A DNA stretch of 64,000 nucleotides from contig NZ_LKIU01000005.1 of NCBI RefSeq assembly GCF_001307035.1, positions 1,474,300-1,538,299 on the forward strand. Direction: 5' to 3'. Shown one piece after another: positions 9,026 to 20,134 of the stretch. The notes beneath the pieces were generated by a model, which saw only the letters and a program-made list of their open reading frames with translations, searched no databases and was not told where the DNA came from. Position 1 is the first letter of the stretch, and each line of letters opens with the position of its first letter. The position numbers were made by a program, and so were the translations under genes. This DNA comes from Arthrobacter sp. Edens01. Lineage in GTDB: Bacteria > Actinomycetota > Actinomycetes > Actinomycetales > Micrococcaceae.

Positions 9026-9072
9026 ATAGTTGATTCATGTCAACTATACAAGTGGTTGCCTTAGACAACTAC
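9026..9072 (-). promoter_or_regulatory. Twin MarR-type operator of the MFS-marR operon
   Basis: There are two inverted repeats of the same half-site. The first is perfect: ATAGTTGA (9026-9033), 6-nt spacer, TCAACTAT (9040-9047). The second is imperfect by one base: GTGGTTG (9052-9058), 7-nt spacer, CAACTAC (9066-9072). The first lies 14 bp upstream of the MFS start codon. The A/T-rich GTTGA/TCAAC palindrome is typical of MarR operators. The second site is also close to the divergent iclR gene and could influence it. Confidence 0.65.
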
Positions 9073-9104
9073 TTTCGTGCTGAAGAACACAGTGCCGCAT
9101 TAGG

Positions 9105-9121
9105 ATTCTGCTGTGCAGAAC
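9105..9121 (+). promoter_or_regulatory. Palindromic IclR operator, site 1 (over the iclR start codon)
   Basis: The palindrome TTCTGC-TGT-GCAGAA (9106-9120) is perfect over 6-bp arms, and the same 15 bases occur again at 9910-9924 upstream of the monooxygenase. The iclR start GTG (9113-9115) lies inside the palindrome. Occupancy would therefore block transcription of, or initiation on, the regulator's own gene. Confidence 0.7.
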
Positions 9122-9907
9122 ATTCGAATCGTCAAGAAGCCCGGTTATGCCGTCGACTCAGCAGACCGTGCCCTGCAGCTGATCCTCCTGCTGCAGGAGA
9201 ACAGCTGGCTGCGGATCGCCGACGCAGCGCGGGCCCTCGACGTAGCCCCGTCCACTGCACACCGGTTAATGTCCACGCTGGTCTACCGCGGATTCGCCCT
9301 CCAGGACGACCAGCGGCGGTACTGCGCCGGCCCTGCCCTGCGCAGCGGCACGGCAGCCGGCCCCGACCGTGCACTCATCGCCGCCGCGCGTCCTCATCTG
9401 GAAGCACTGGCCCTCGGCCTCCAGGAAACAGTCAACCTCGTGGAACGCGTTGGCACTACCGCCAGATACCTCTTCAGTGCAGAGGGACCGCAGCTGCTCC
9501 GGGTGGGCAACCGCGCGGGAACAGTCCTTCCAGCCCATTTGTCCTCGGCTGGGAAAGCGATCCTGTCCACCCTGTCCGACTCCGCCGTCGGCCACCTCTA
9601 TGCCCGCCAGCCCCAGCCCGGGACGTCGGGCACCGTCCGGGTGCCGGAACTGCTGAACGAACTCCGGGAGGTCCGCAGACTCGGCTACGCCGTGAACATC
9701 GGAGGCACGGAGGCGGGACTTGCCGCCGTCGGAGTTCCCGTCTCTGCCTCCCCGCGGCACCAGGCAGTGCTGGGCATCTCGGTCAGCGCTCCCCTGGACC
9801 GCGCCGAACGAATCCAGGAAACAGCCACCCTGAGGACACTCATGACCGCAGGCCGGGACCTGGTCCGTGGCCTCGACACGGGCGGACTGATCCCCGGCAC
9901 TTCCTAA
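9113..9907 (+). CDS. IclR-family transcriptional regulator
   Basis: This is a 264-residue regulator. An N-terminal winged helix (about 12-70, with ADAARALDVAPSTAHRLMST as the recognition region) is followed by a GAF-like effector domain that contains the family block LPAHLSSAGKAILSTLSD (about 142-159). IclR proteins often control catabolic genes for aromatic acids and bind the pathway substrate or inducer. The GTG start sits within a palindrome that is repeated ahead of the downstream monooxygenase, so this regulator probably controls both. There is no strong ribosome-binding site before the GTG, so a leaderless transcript is possible. Confidence 0.9.
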   Translation: MQNIRIVKKPGYAVDSADRALQLILLLQENSWLRIADAARALDVAPSTAHRLMSTLVYRGFALQDDQRRYCAGPALRSGTAAGPDRALIAAARPHLEALALGLQETVNLVERVGTTARYLFSAEGPQLLRVGNRAGTVLPAHLSSAGKAILSTLSDSAVGHLYARQPQPGTSGTVRVPELLNELREVRRLGYAVNIGGTEAGLAAVGVPVSASPRHQAVLGISVSAPLDRAERIQETATLRTLMTAGRDLVRGLDTGGLIPGTS

Positions 9908-9908
9908 C

Positions 9909-9925
9909 ATTCTGCTGTGCAGAAT
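9909..9925 (+). promoter_or_regulatory. Palindromic IclR operator, site 2 (monooxygenase promoter)
   Basis: ATTCTGC-TGT-GCAGAAT is a perfect palindrome with 7-bp arms and a 3-nt centre. It is identical in its 15-bp core to the site over the iclR start codon. It lies directly after the iclR stop and about 107 bp before the GTG start of the monooxygenase. Confidence 0.75.
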
Positions 9926-10031
9926 CCTGTACTCCATGTGTTCCGTGCGTCACTACTGTTGGCCGGAGCGCCCCGCGGCGCCAGCAACGTTTCCGGCCCC
10001 CGCAGCGGGCCGCCCAACCGCAGGAGCAACA

Positions 10032-11954
10032 GTGCAGTTCTATTCCGACGGCTACCGTCCCGGCGACCCCGATGTCCGGCCCGCAGCCCCCGGCCGCGAA
10101 AACGGGCAAGGCCCCCTGCCTGAGGAAGTCGACGTCCTTGTGGTGGGAACCGGCCCGGCGGGTGTGGTCCTTGCAGCCCAGCTCGCCGAGTTTCCAGGTA
10201 TCACCGCTCGCATTGTCGAACGCCGGGAAGGTCCGTTGGCGAAAGGCCAGGCCGACGGCGTCGCCTGCCGGACCGTGGAAATGTTCGAGGCATTCGGCCT
10301 CGCGGACAGGCTGGTGCGCGAAGCCTACTGGGTTAACGAGACCACGTTCTGGGGTCCCGCAGCCGCCGGAACCGGAATCGAACGCACGGGCAGGGTCCAG
10401 GACGTCGCCGACGGGCTCTCCGAATACCCCCACGTGATCGTGAACCAGGCCCGGATGCAGGACTACCTGCTCGAGCACATGCGCAACTCCCCCACCCGCC
10501 TGGAACCGGACTACGGACTGGAAGCCACAGCTGTCACCGTCGGAAACGGTGGCGGGTATCCCGTCACCGTGACGCTCCGCCGCACCGGAGGACCGGACAC
10601 CGGTGAGGAAGTGACGGTGCGCGCCAAGTATGTGGTGGGCTGCGACGGCGCCCGCTCGGCTGTTCGCAAGTCCCTCGGCATCCAGTTGCGCGGCGACGCG
10701 CGGAACCACGCCTGGGGAGTCATGGACGTCCTGGCGGTTACCGATTTCCCGGACATCCGGCTGAAATCGGCCATCCAGTCCGCGTCCGGCGGCAGCATCC
10801 TCATCATTCCCCGCGAGGGCGGCTACCTGGTGCGCCTGTACGTGGACCTCGGCGACCTTGACCCCGGCGACCGGGACGCACGGAACCGCTTCACCGCCGA
10901 AAGCATCATTGAGGCAGCCCGCAGGATTCTCGATCCCTACACGCTCGAGGTCCAGGACATCGCCTGGTGGTCAGTGTACGAAGTCGGGCAGCGCGTTGCA
11001 GACCGGTTCGACGACGTGCGGCCGGAGGAACGCGGCAGCCGCTCCCCCCGCGTGTTCATTGCCGGAGACGCCTGCCATACCCATTCGGCGAAGGCCGGCC
11101 AGGGGATGAACGTGTCCATGCAGGACGGCTTCAATCTCGGCTGGAAACTTGGAGCGGTTCTTCAGGACCGAAGTCCAGCGTCGCTGCTGGACACCTACTC
11201 AGCTGAACGGCAGGTGATCGCGCAGAGGCTGATCGATTTCGATCTGCTCTGGTCCAGCGCCATGGCGGCGAAACCCAGGGACCCGGCCAATCCCGACGGC
11301 GGAGGCATGGATCCGGCCGAGCGGCAGGCAATCTTCACCCAGGGCGGGCGCTTCACTGCCGGCTTCGCGACGGAGTACCCGCAGAACCAGATCACCGGTA
11401 CCGCTGACTACCAGGACCTGGCCAAGGGCTTCCCGGTGGGCGAACGTTTCCACTCCGCCCCGGTCATCCGCCTTGCAGATGCGAAACCGCTGGAGCTGGG
11501 GCACCAGGCGCAGGCCGACGGGCGCTGGCGGCTCTATGCCTTTGCCGACGCCGCAGCCCCGGGGGATGCGGACTCCCGGCTCGCCGGGCTCTGCCGTTAC
11601 CTGTCCGGGGATCCGGCTTCCCCCGTGCGTCTCTATACCCCCGCGGGCGCCGACCCCGACGGGGTCTTCGACATGCGTGCTGTCTACCAGCAGGGACACC
11701 GGAGCTTCAGTGTGGCTGACCTACCTGCCTTCCTGCTTCCCCGGAAGCAGCCCTTTGGACTGATTGACTACGAGAAGACGTTCACACCGGACCCGCGTGC
11801 CGGGGACATCTTCGACGAGCGCGGCATCGACCGCAGCGGCGGAGCCCTGGTGGTGGTGCGCCCGGACCAGTACGTGGCCCATGTCCTGCCATTGGACGCC
11901 CACGGGGAACTTGCAGACTTCTTCGCAGGGATCATGCTGGAGCCTGCGAACTAA
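10032..11954 (+). CDS. FAD-dependent aromatic-ring monooxygenase (phenol 2-monooxygenase / 3-hydroxybenzoate 4-monooxygenase type)
   Basis: This is a 640-residue flavoprotein hydroxylase that should use NADPH and O2 to hydroxylate a phenolic substrate. It has the FAD-binding GTGPAG (about 39-44), the DGARSAVRKSLG motif that contacts both FAD and NADPH (about 207-218), the GDACHTHSAKAGQGMNVSMQ motif (about 345-364), and the C-terminal thioredoxin-like dimerisation domain found in phenol hydroxylase and MobA. Its length is close to MobA (3-hydroxybenzoate 4-hydroxylase). The start is GTG 10032 because AGGAG lies 5 bp upstream; the longer open frame from 9936 has no such site. No ring-cleavage genes are nearby, so the substrate is inferred only to class level. 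Control by the upstream IclR is likely. Confidence 0.9.
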   Translation: MQFYSDGYRPGDPDVRPAAPGRENGQGPLPEEVDVLVVGTGPAGVVLAAQLAEFPGITARIVERREGPLAKGQADGVACRTVEMFEAFGLADRLVREAYWVNETTFWGPAAAGTGIERTGRVQDVADGLSEYPHVIVNQARMQDYLLEHMRNSPTRLEPDYGLEATAVTVGNGGGYPVTVTLRRTGGPDTGEEVTVRAKYVVGCDGARSAVRKSLGIQLRGDARNHAWGVMDVLAVTDFPDIRLKSAIQSASGGSILIIPREGGYLVRLYVDLGDLDPGDRDARNRFTAESIIEAARRILDPYTLEVQDIAWWSVYEVGQRVADRFDDVRPEERGSRSPRVFIAGDACHTHSAKAGQGMNVSMQDGFNLGWKLGAVLQDRSPASLLDTYSAERQVIAQRLIDFDLLWSSAMAAKPRDPANPDGGGMDPAERQAIFTQGGRFTAGFATEYPQNQITGTADYQDLAKGFPVGERFHSAPVIRLADAKPLELGHQAQADGRWRLYAFADAAAPGDADSRLAGLCRYLSGDPASPVRLYTPAGADPDGVFDMRAVYQQGHRSFSVADLPAFLLPRKQPFGLIDYEKTFTPDPRAGDIFDERGIDRSGGALVVVRPDQYVAHVLPLDAHGELADFFAGIMLEPAN

Positions 11955-11957
11955 CCC

Positions 11958-11981
11958 GCGGAACGCGCATGCAGGTTCCGC
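11958..11981 (+). terminator. Hairpin after the monooxygenase gene
   Basis: GCGGAAC (11958-11964) pairs with GTTCCGC (11975-11981) around a 10-nt loop, four bases after the stop codon. An alternative pairing, CCCGCGG with CCGCGGG at 11955-11987, is also possible. There is no T-tract. Confidence 0.45.
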
Positions 11982-12031
11982 CGCGGGTAGGGTCGTACTA
12001 CCCGGTGCACCACCAGTGAAAGGACCTGCAC

Positions 12032-13438
12032 GTGGTCTCCATTGCCTGGCTGCGCGATGACCTGCGCACGGCGGACAACCCCGCCCTTCTGGCCGCCGTA
12101 CATGAGGGCGATGCCGCAGCCCTCTACGTCCTGGACGAAGAGACGGAGGGGATCCGCCCCCTCGGTTCGGCGGCGAAGTGGTGGCTGCACCACGCACTGC
12201 TGGCTTTGAAGAAGGATCTGTCAGCGCTCGGTATCCCCCTGGTGCTCCTTCGGGGACCAGCGGCCCGGAGCGTTCCCGGGTTTCTGCGCCAGTCGGGTGC
12301 CGACCGGATCTTCTGGAACCGGCGCTACGGCGGTCCCGAGCGTGAAGTGGACACCGCCATCAAACAATGGGCCGCCGCCGCCGGACTCCAGGCAGAGAGC
12401 TTCCAGGGCTCTCTGCTCCACGAACCCTGGACTGTTCGCACCGGGCAGGGCGCTCCTTACCGGGTCTTCACTCCGTTCTGGCGCACGGTCTCGGCACTGG
12501 ATTTCCGTGCACCGCTGGACACTCCGGCCAGGTGCGCCGCACCGCCGTCGGGCCTGCCTGCCGGTGAGGACCTCAACGACTGGAACCTTCTGCCCCGCAA
12601 CCCTGACTGGTCCGCGGGCCTCTCCAAAGCCTGGACTCCCGGTGAAAGGGCTGGACTGGCCTCTCTCCGGGAGTTCCTCGACGGGCCGGTGCAGGATTAC
12701 GAGGACGGCCGGAACCACCCTGCCACGCCCGGGACCAGCAGACTCTCTCCGTACCTGCGGTGGGGACACCTCAGCCCGTTCCAGGTCTGGCATGCGCTCT
12801 CCCGGGTCCGGGGGAACGGCCCGGGTCCGGACGTGTTCGGCACTGAAATCGGCTGGCGCGAGTTCTGCTGGCATCAGCTCTTCCACAATCCGGACCTGGC
12901 AACGAGGAACCTCCGCCCGGCCTTCGATGCTTTTCCCTGGGAATGGCCGGAGGATGCCGGTCCGCAGACTCCGCCCATCCTGCGCGCCGGCCGCGCGGCG
13001 GATCCGCTGCAGGATCTGGACCCCTTGGATGCCTGGAAGGCCGGACTCACCGGAATTCCGCTGGTGGACGCCGGCCAGCGCCAGCTGTGGGAGATGGGCT
13101 GGATGCATAACCGCGTTCGTATGGTCGCCGCCAGCTTCCTGGTCAAGAACCTTGGCGTCCACTGGCGCGTGGGCGAGGAATGGTTCTGGGAAACCTTGGT
13201 GGACGCGGATCCGGCCAGCAATCCCGCCAACTGGCAGTGGGTGGCAGGTTCCGGGGCAGACGCAGCTCCCTTCTTCCGTATCTTCAACCCCGTGACCCAG
13301 GCCAAACGCTTTGATCCCGACGGCGCCTACATCGCCAGATGGGTTCCGGAAGCGTTGACGCCGTCCTATCCGGAGCCGCTGGTGGACCTCGGGGAATCCC
13401 GGCAGCACGCCCTCGACGCGTATGGAAGCATCCGCTAG
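12032..13438 (+). CDS. phrB: Deoxyribodipyrimidine photo-lyase
   Basis: This is a 468-residue light-dependent DNA repair enzyme that splits cyclobutane pyrimidine dimers. The N-terminal photolyase alpha/beta domain begins SIAWLRDDLRTADNPAL. The C-terminal FAD-binding domain has SRLSPYLRWGHLSPFQVWHA (about 236-255), GWREFCWHQLFHNPDL (about 273-288), LVDAGQRQLWEMGWMHNRVR (about 345-364) and the conserved WRVGEEWF and NWQWVAGSGADAAP blocks. These are the FAD and DNA contacts of class I CPD photolyases. The GTG start has AAAGGA 8-9 bp ahead. The stop interlocks with the convergent dehydrogenase stop in CTAG at 13435-13438. Confidence 0.95.
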   Translation: MVSIAWLRDDLRTADNPALLAAVHEGDAAALYVLDEETEGIRPLGSAAKWWLHHALLALKKDLSALGIPLVLLRGPAARSVPGFLRQSGADRIFWNRRYGGPEREVDTAIKQWAAAAGLQAESFQGSLLHEPWTVRTGQGAPYRVFTPFWRTVSALDFRAPLDTPARCAAPPSGLPAGEDLNDWNLLPRNPDWSAGLSKAWTPGERAGLASLREFLDGPVQDYEDGRNHPATPGTSRLSPYLRWGHLSPFQVWHALSRVRGNGPGPDVFGTEIGWREFCWHQLFHNPDLATRNLRPAFDAFPWEWPEDAGPQTPPILRAGRAADPLQDLDPLDAWKAGLTGIPLVDAGQRQLWEMGWMHNRVRMVAASFLVKNLGVHWRVGEEWFWETLVDADPASNPANWQWVAGSGADAAPFFRIFNPVTQAKRFDPDGAYIARWVPEALTPSYPEPLVDLGESRQHALDAYGSIR

Positions 13439-14532
13439 CCCGCTCCGCCTGCTGCGGTGGCACGAAGCGCAGCGATGACGGCCTCAGTGACTTCCGCCGT
13501 TCCGGCGCTGCCGCCAACGTCGCGGGTCCTTATGCCCGACGCCGTGACGGCCTCAATCGCCTGCTCCAGCCGGCGGGCTTCCCCCGGCAGTCCCAGATGG
13601 TCCAGCATCAGGGCGCCGCTGGCGATCGCTCCCACCGGGTTGCTGATTCCCCGCCCTGCGATGTCCGGCGCGGATCCGTGCACCGGTTCGAACATGGACG
13701 GGAAGCGCCGCTCGGGGTTGAGGTTGGCGCTGGCGGCCAGCCCGAGGCTGCCCGCCAGTGCGGATCCAAGGTCGGAGAGGATATCTGCAAAAAGGTTGGA
13801 CGCCACCACAACGGACAGGCTCTCCGGCTGCAGAACGAACTTTGCGCTCATGGCATCAACCAGGACGCTCTCGGTTTCCACGCCGGGATAGTCCGCTGCC
13901 ACCCGGCGGAACACTTCGTCCCAGAGGACCATCCCGTACTGCTGGGCGTTCGACTTGGTCACCGAGGAAACCTTCGGCACAGTCCGGTCGAGAGCCAGGT
14001 CGAACGCGAACCGGATGATCCGTTCGCAGCCGGCCTCGGTAAAGAGCGCTGTCTGGACGGCGACCTCGTTGCCGGGCCCGCGGCCGGCAAGGTTCCGCCC
14101 ACCCAGCCCGGCGTATTCTCCTTCGGAGTTCTCCCGGACCACTATCCAGCCCAAATCGGCAGTGTCTGCCCGGCGAAGGGGGGACTGGATTCCGGGCAGG
14201 AACTTCACCGGACGGATGTTTGCCCACTGGTCAAAGTTCTGGGTGATGTTCAGCCGCAGGCCCCACAGGCTGGTGTGGTCGGGCACGTTCTCCCAGCCCA
14301 CTGCGCCGAAGTAGATCGCATCCGTGTCCTGCAGGAGCTCCAGACCTTTGGGGTCCATCATCACACCGTGCCCGGCATAGTAGGCGCTGCCCCAGGGGTA
14401 CTCGATCCACTCGAATCGACAGGTTCCCCCTGAGCCGCGCGCCAGCGCCTCCAGCACCTGCTGACCGGCAGCGATTACCTCTCCCCCGATCCCGTCTCCG
14501 GGAATTACCGCAATCCGAAAACTCTGTTCCAT
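13435..14532 (-). CDS. Isocitrate/isopropylmalate-family dehydrogenase, D-malate/tartrate dehydrogenase type
   Basis: This is a 365-residue NAD-dependent beta-decarboxylating dehydrogenase. The N-terminus (IAVIPGDGIGGEV), the loop WGLRLNITQNFDQWANIRPV (about 97-116), ENSEGEYAGLGGR (about 140-152) and FEPVHGSAPDIAGRGISNP (about 280-298) match the TTC/DmlA branch that oxidises D-malate and tartrate, rather than LeuB. The start ATG 14532 gives the family-typical MEQSFRIAVIPGDGIG; the open frame further upstream looks like leader. It is divergent from a DASS-type anion transporter, so the pair probably forms an uptake-and-oxidation unit for a C4 hydroxy-dicarboxylate. Confidence 0.88.
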   Translation of the reverse strand: MEQSFRIAVIPGDGIGGEVIAAGQQVLEALARGSGGTCRFEWIEYPWGSAYYAGHGVMMDPKGLELLQDTDAIYFGAVGWENVPDHTSLWGLRLNITQNFDQWANIRPVKFLPGIQSPLRRADTADLGWIVVRENSEGEYAGLGGRNLAGRGPGNEVAVQTALFTEAGCERIIRFAFDLALDRTVPKVSSVTKSNAQQYGMVLWDEVFRRVAADYPGVETESVLVDAMSAKFVLQPESLSVVVASNLFADILSDLGSALAGSLGLAASANLNPERRFPSMFEPVHGSAPDIAGRGISNPVGAIASGALMLDHLGLPGEARRLEQAIEAVTASGIRTRDVGGSAGTAEVTEAVIAALRATAAGGAG

Positions 14533-14759
14533 CTGGTCCTGCCGTCCTGAACACTTCGCCGAATGCGCGAGCCTATCTGCCCCGGCCGGCGGAATGCCAC
14601 CCCTCTGCCAGGCAACACACATGCCCCGCCCCCCAAAGAACGGGACTGGTGCGCCGGAAGTTCAGCCTGCCCGGGCCGTCCGCATCCCGCCGCTCTTCCG
14701 GGCCGAAGTGCGCGGGGCTACCTTTGTCTGCACGTCACCCACCGATACGGAGGACAAGG

Positions 14760-16362
14760 ATGTCCCAGGATCTATCCCCCTCACGGACCAGCGGCGGAGA
14801 ACCGGTCCGAACTGACGTTGAAGCGGCACTGCTGGGCGGACGCACGTTCCGGACCCTGAGCGAACAGACACTTTCGCCGCGCGAGGAGCGTTTTGAACGA
14901 GCCCGCCAAACCATTGGGTTCTTCCTTGCCCCGGCGGTCACCATCGTGTTCGCGCTGTGGCCCTCAGACATGGACCAGACCCAGCAGCTGCTCGCGGCGA
15001 TCCTGCTGGGGGTCATCGTGCTGTGGATCTGTGAGCCTGTACCCATCCCGGTCGGTGGCCTTATTGGAGTCGCCGCCGTCGTGATCCTGGGCGTAGCCCC
15101 ATCCACGGCCGTGCTCGCGCCGTTCGGGTCGACCACCATTTTCACGTTCATCGGGGCGTTCATCCTGGCCCAGGCCATGCTCAAACACGGCCTGGCGCAG
15201 CGCCTGGCGTTCGCCGTCCTGTCACTGCCGGGAGTCGGGCGCTCAACCTACCGGGTGATCATCGCCTTCGGTGCGATCACCTGCCTGCTCTCGGCCTTTG
15301 TCTCCAACACCGCCACGGTGGCAATGCTGCTGCCCACGGCGCTGGGGATCCTGGTGGTGATTGCCAAGCTGATGCAGGACCGCGGCGAAGTGAGGCCGGA
15401 CTTTGATCCGCTCCGACTGCGGGTTGGCGCGGCCCTGATGCTGATGCTTGCCTACGGCGCCAGCGTGGGCGGGCTGCTCACCCCGGTTGGTTCCCCGCCG
15501 AACCTGATCGGCCGCGGGCTTATTGAAGAAGCCACTGGCGAGCGGATCTCCTTCGCCCAGTGGATGGCCGCCGCCGCGCCGCTGTGCCTGGGCATGTTCG
15601 TCATCCTGGCCCTGGTTATGTTCCTGCTGAACCGTCCCGAGGTCCGCCGGATCGAGGGCGTGGAGGAGTACATCCGCGAGCAGAAGGCCGAGCACGGGAA
15701 GATGAGCCGGGCCGAGATCAATACGCTGATCGCCTTCGGCGTCACAGTCGTGCTGTGGCTGACCCCCGCAGTCGCTTCGCTGATAGCGGGGACCGACTCG
15801 GAGGTTTATGCCTTCCTCGATGACCGGCTGGATGAAGGGATTGTGGCAGTGCTGGGGGCGTCGCTCCTGTTCATCCTGCCCACGAACTGGAAGGAACGGA
15901 AGGCAACCCTGACATGGACCGATGCTGCCAAGATCGACTGGGGAACCATTCTGCTGTTCGGCACCGGCATCATCTTCGGGGCCCTGCTGGCAGAAACCGG
16001 GCTCGCTGAGACCATTGGCAACGCCGCGTCGGACAGCTTGGGGATCACCAGCATCGTTGCGATCACGGCCTTCTCCACGCTCCTGGCGATCCTGATTTCG
16101 GAGACCACCAGCAATACCGCCTCCGCCGCCGTCGTGGTTCCCATTGTCATACCCCTGTGCACCGCCATGGGACTGGACCCGTTTGTTCCGGCCTTGGCTG
16201 CCACCTTCGCAGCGTCGTTCGGCTTTATGCTCCCGGTCTCCACACCGCAGAACGCGATTGTGTACGGGTCCGGTGCCGTCCCGATCATCCGCATGATCCG
16301 CACCGGCCTGGTGTTCGACATTCTTGGGGCGGCGCTGATCATCGCGCTGCTGCCGCTCATGG

Positions 16363-16388
<26 letters not shown>
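14760..16388 (+). CDS. DASS/SLC13-family dicarboxylate:sodium symporter
   Basis: This is a 542-residue membrane protein with about 11-12 helices. The two Ser-Asn-Thr motifs that bind sodium and the carboxylates in the DASS family are present: SNTATVAMLLP (about 182-192) and ETTSNTASAAVVVPIVIPL (about 448-466). It should import succinate, malate or tartrate-like anions with sodium. The start ATG 14760 has GGAGG 7 bp upstream; the open frame from 14649 lacks a site and would add a poorly conserved, Arg-rich leader. It faces the D-malate/tartrate dehydrogenase across a 227-bp divergent region, which holds the promoters but no palindrome I could recognise. Confidence 0.9.
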
Positions 16389-18825
<2,437 letters not shown>

Positions 18826-18865
18826 TATGCTGTTATTCCCGCCACTCGTCAAAGGGGCCCTAACT

Positions 18866-20098
18866 TTGGACACCTCCGCCAGCACGCCGCAGCTGCTCCG
18901 CCGTACCAACCTGCGCTCTGTCCTTGACGTGCTGCGCGGCGTACCGTCGGCCACCGGGACGGATCTGATCGAAGCCACCGGCCTCACCCGGGCCACGGTA
19001 ATAGCTGTGTGCGACGACCTGATCGCCCGCGGATGGGCGCGTGAAGCCCCCTCCCCGCGCACGGGCGGACAAAAGGGCCGCCCGGCCCGCCGGTTTGAGT
19101 TCAACGAGAGCGCCGGGTTCGTGCTGGGGCTCGACGTCGGCCTGGCCACCGTCCGGGTTATGGTCTCCAACCTCGCCGGGACCGTGGTTGGCGGTACCGA
19201 GTCCCGCTTCCCCCACCGCGGCGGTACGCCCGCAGACCGCCGCTCTGCGGTCATAGCGGCCGCACGGAAGGCACTCTCGGATGCCGCGGTCCAGGAGTCC
19301 AGCGTGCTGGGGGTCGCACTCGGAATCGCCGCGCAGGTGACGCCCGAAGGCAGCATCGCCCCCGGCCAGGAACTGGCACCAATGTTCGACCTTGGCCTCA
19401 CCGAAGAGTTCAGCAAGGGCTTCGGCTGGCCCGTGCTCGTCGAAAACGATGCGAAGCTGGCGGCACTCGCCGAGCGCTGGCGCGGGGCAGGTGCCAATGA
19501 GAAAAACCTTGCGGTGATCCTCGCCGGCGAACGGCTGGGGACAGGTGTCATCGAATCCGGACGACTGGTCCACGGCGCGCGGGGCCGCGCCGGAACCATG
19601 GGAGGACTTGAACTGGTGGAGGGTGTGGGCAACCAGGACGGCATTGCCAAACTGGCCCGTCTTTGGGGCACCGCCGCGCTGGATGCGGGACACACCGGAA
19701 TGATCCGGGAACTGGTGGGCACTCAGACCAACCGCGTTTCAGCACGCTACGTGTTCGAGGCAGCCGCAGCAGGAGACGGCACTGCCGCGGAGATCCTTGA
19801 CCGGATTGCCCGGCGGATGGCCCGGGTTGTGGCACTCGTCTCCACCTTCTTTGACCCGCGCCTGATCGTGATTGGCGGTGCTGTAGCAGCTTCCGCCACC
19901 GCCCTGCTGCCGGTCATGACCGAAGAGCTGGCACACTATGTTCCGGATCCGCCCCGCCTTGCCGTCTCCGAGCTCGGCGAGATGCTGGTTGCCACCGGTG
20001 CCGTCCGGCTGGCACTCGACTACGTGGAGGCCCGCCTGCTTGATTTGCGCCCCGGCAGCGTGCCTGCCGTCTCACCGGAGGCGGAGAACCCGGCTTAG
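18866..20098 (+). CDS. ROK-family transcriptional regulator
   Basis: This is a 410-residue protein with an N-terminal winged helix (about 12-60, GTDLIEATGLTRATVIAVCD as recognition helix) and a ROK sugar-kinase-like domain. The kinase fold is recognisable from VENDAKLAALAERW (about 190-203), but the usual zinc-binding cysteine cluster and the GEIGH motif are replaced by RAGTMGGLELV, and the first phosphate loop is degenerate (LDVGLATVRV). It is therefore probably a sugar-sensing regulator without kinase activity. The start chosen is TTG 18866, preceded by AAAGGGG. The upstream ATG at 18827 is only 1 bp past the -10 element and would lie outside the transcript. It probably controls itself and gap. 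Confidence 0.85.
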   Translation: MDTSASTPQLLRRTNLRSVLDVLRGVPSATGTDLIEATGLTRATVIAVCDDLIARGWAREAPSPRTGGQKGRPARRFEFNESAGFVLGLDVGLATVRVMVSNLAGTVVGGTESRFPHRGGTPADRRSAVIAAARKALSDAAVQESSVLGVALGIAAQVTPEGSIAPGQELAPMFDLGLTEEFSKGFGWPVLVENDAKLAALAERWRGAGANEKNLAVILAGERLGTGVIESGRLVHGARGRAGTMGGLELVEGVGNQDGIAKLARLWGTAALDAGHTGMIRELVGTQTNRVSARYVFEAAAAGDGTAAEILDRIARRMARVVALVSTFFDPRLIVIGGAVAASATALLPVMTEELAHYVPDPPRLAVSELGEMLVATGAVRLALDYVEARLLDLRPGSVPAVSPEAENPA

Positions 20099-20134
20099 AC
20101 TTGCGGTTCATGGTTCCCGGCACCGGAGGGTGGA

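Noticed and set aside
9037-10437. Plus-strand open frame of 466 codons overlapping iclR and the monooxygenase
   Set aside because: Wrong frame of both recognised genes; Pro/Arg-rich and without motifs.
12221-13408. Minus-strand open frame opposite the photolyase
   Set aside because: Shadow of the photolyase frame; the plus-strand product has every photolyase motif.
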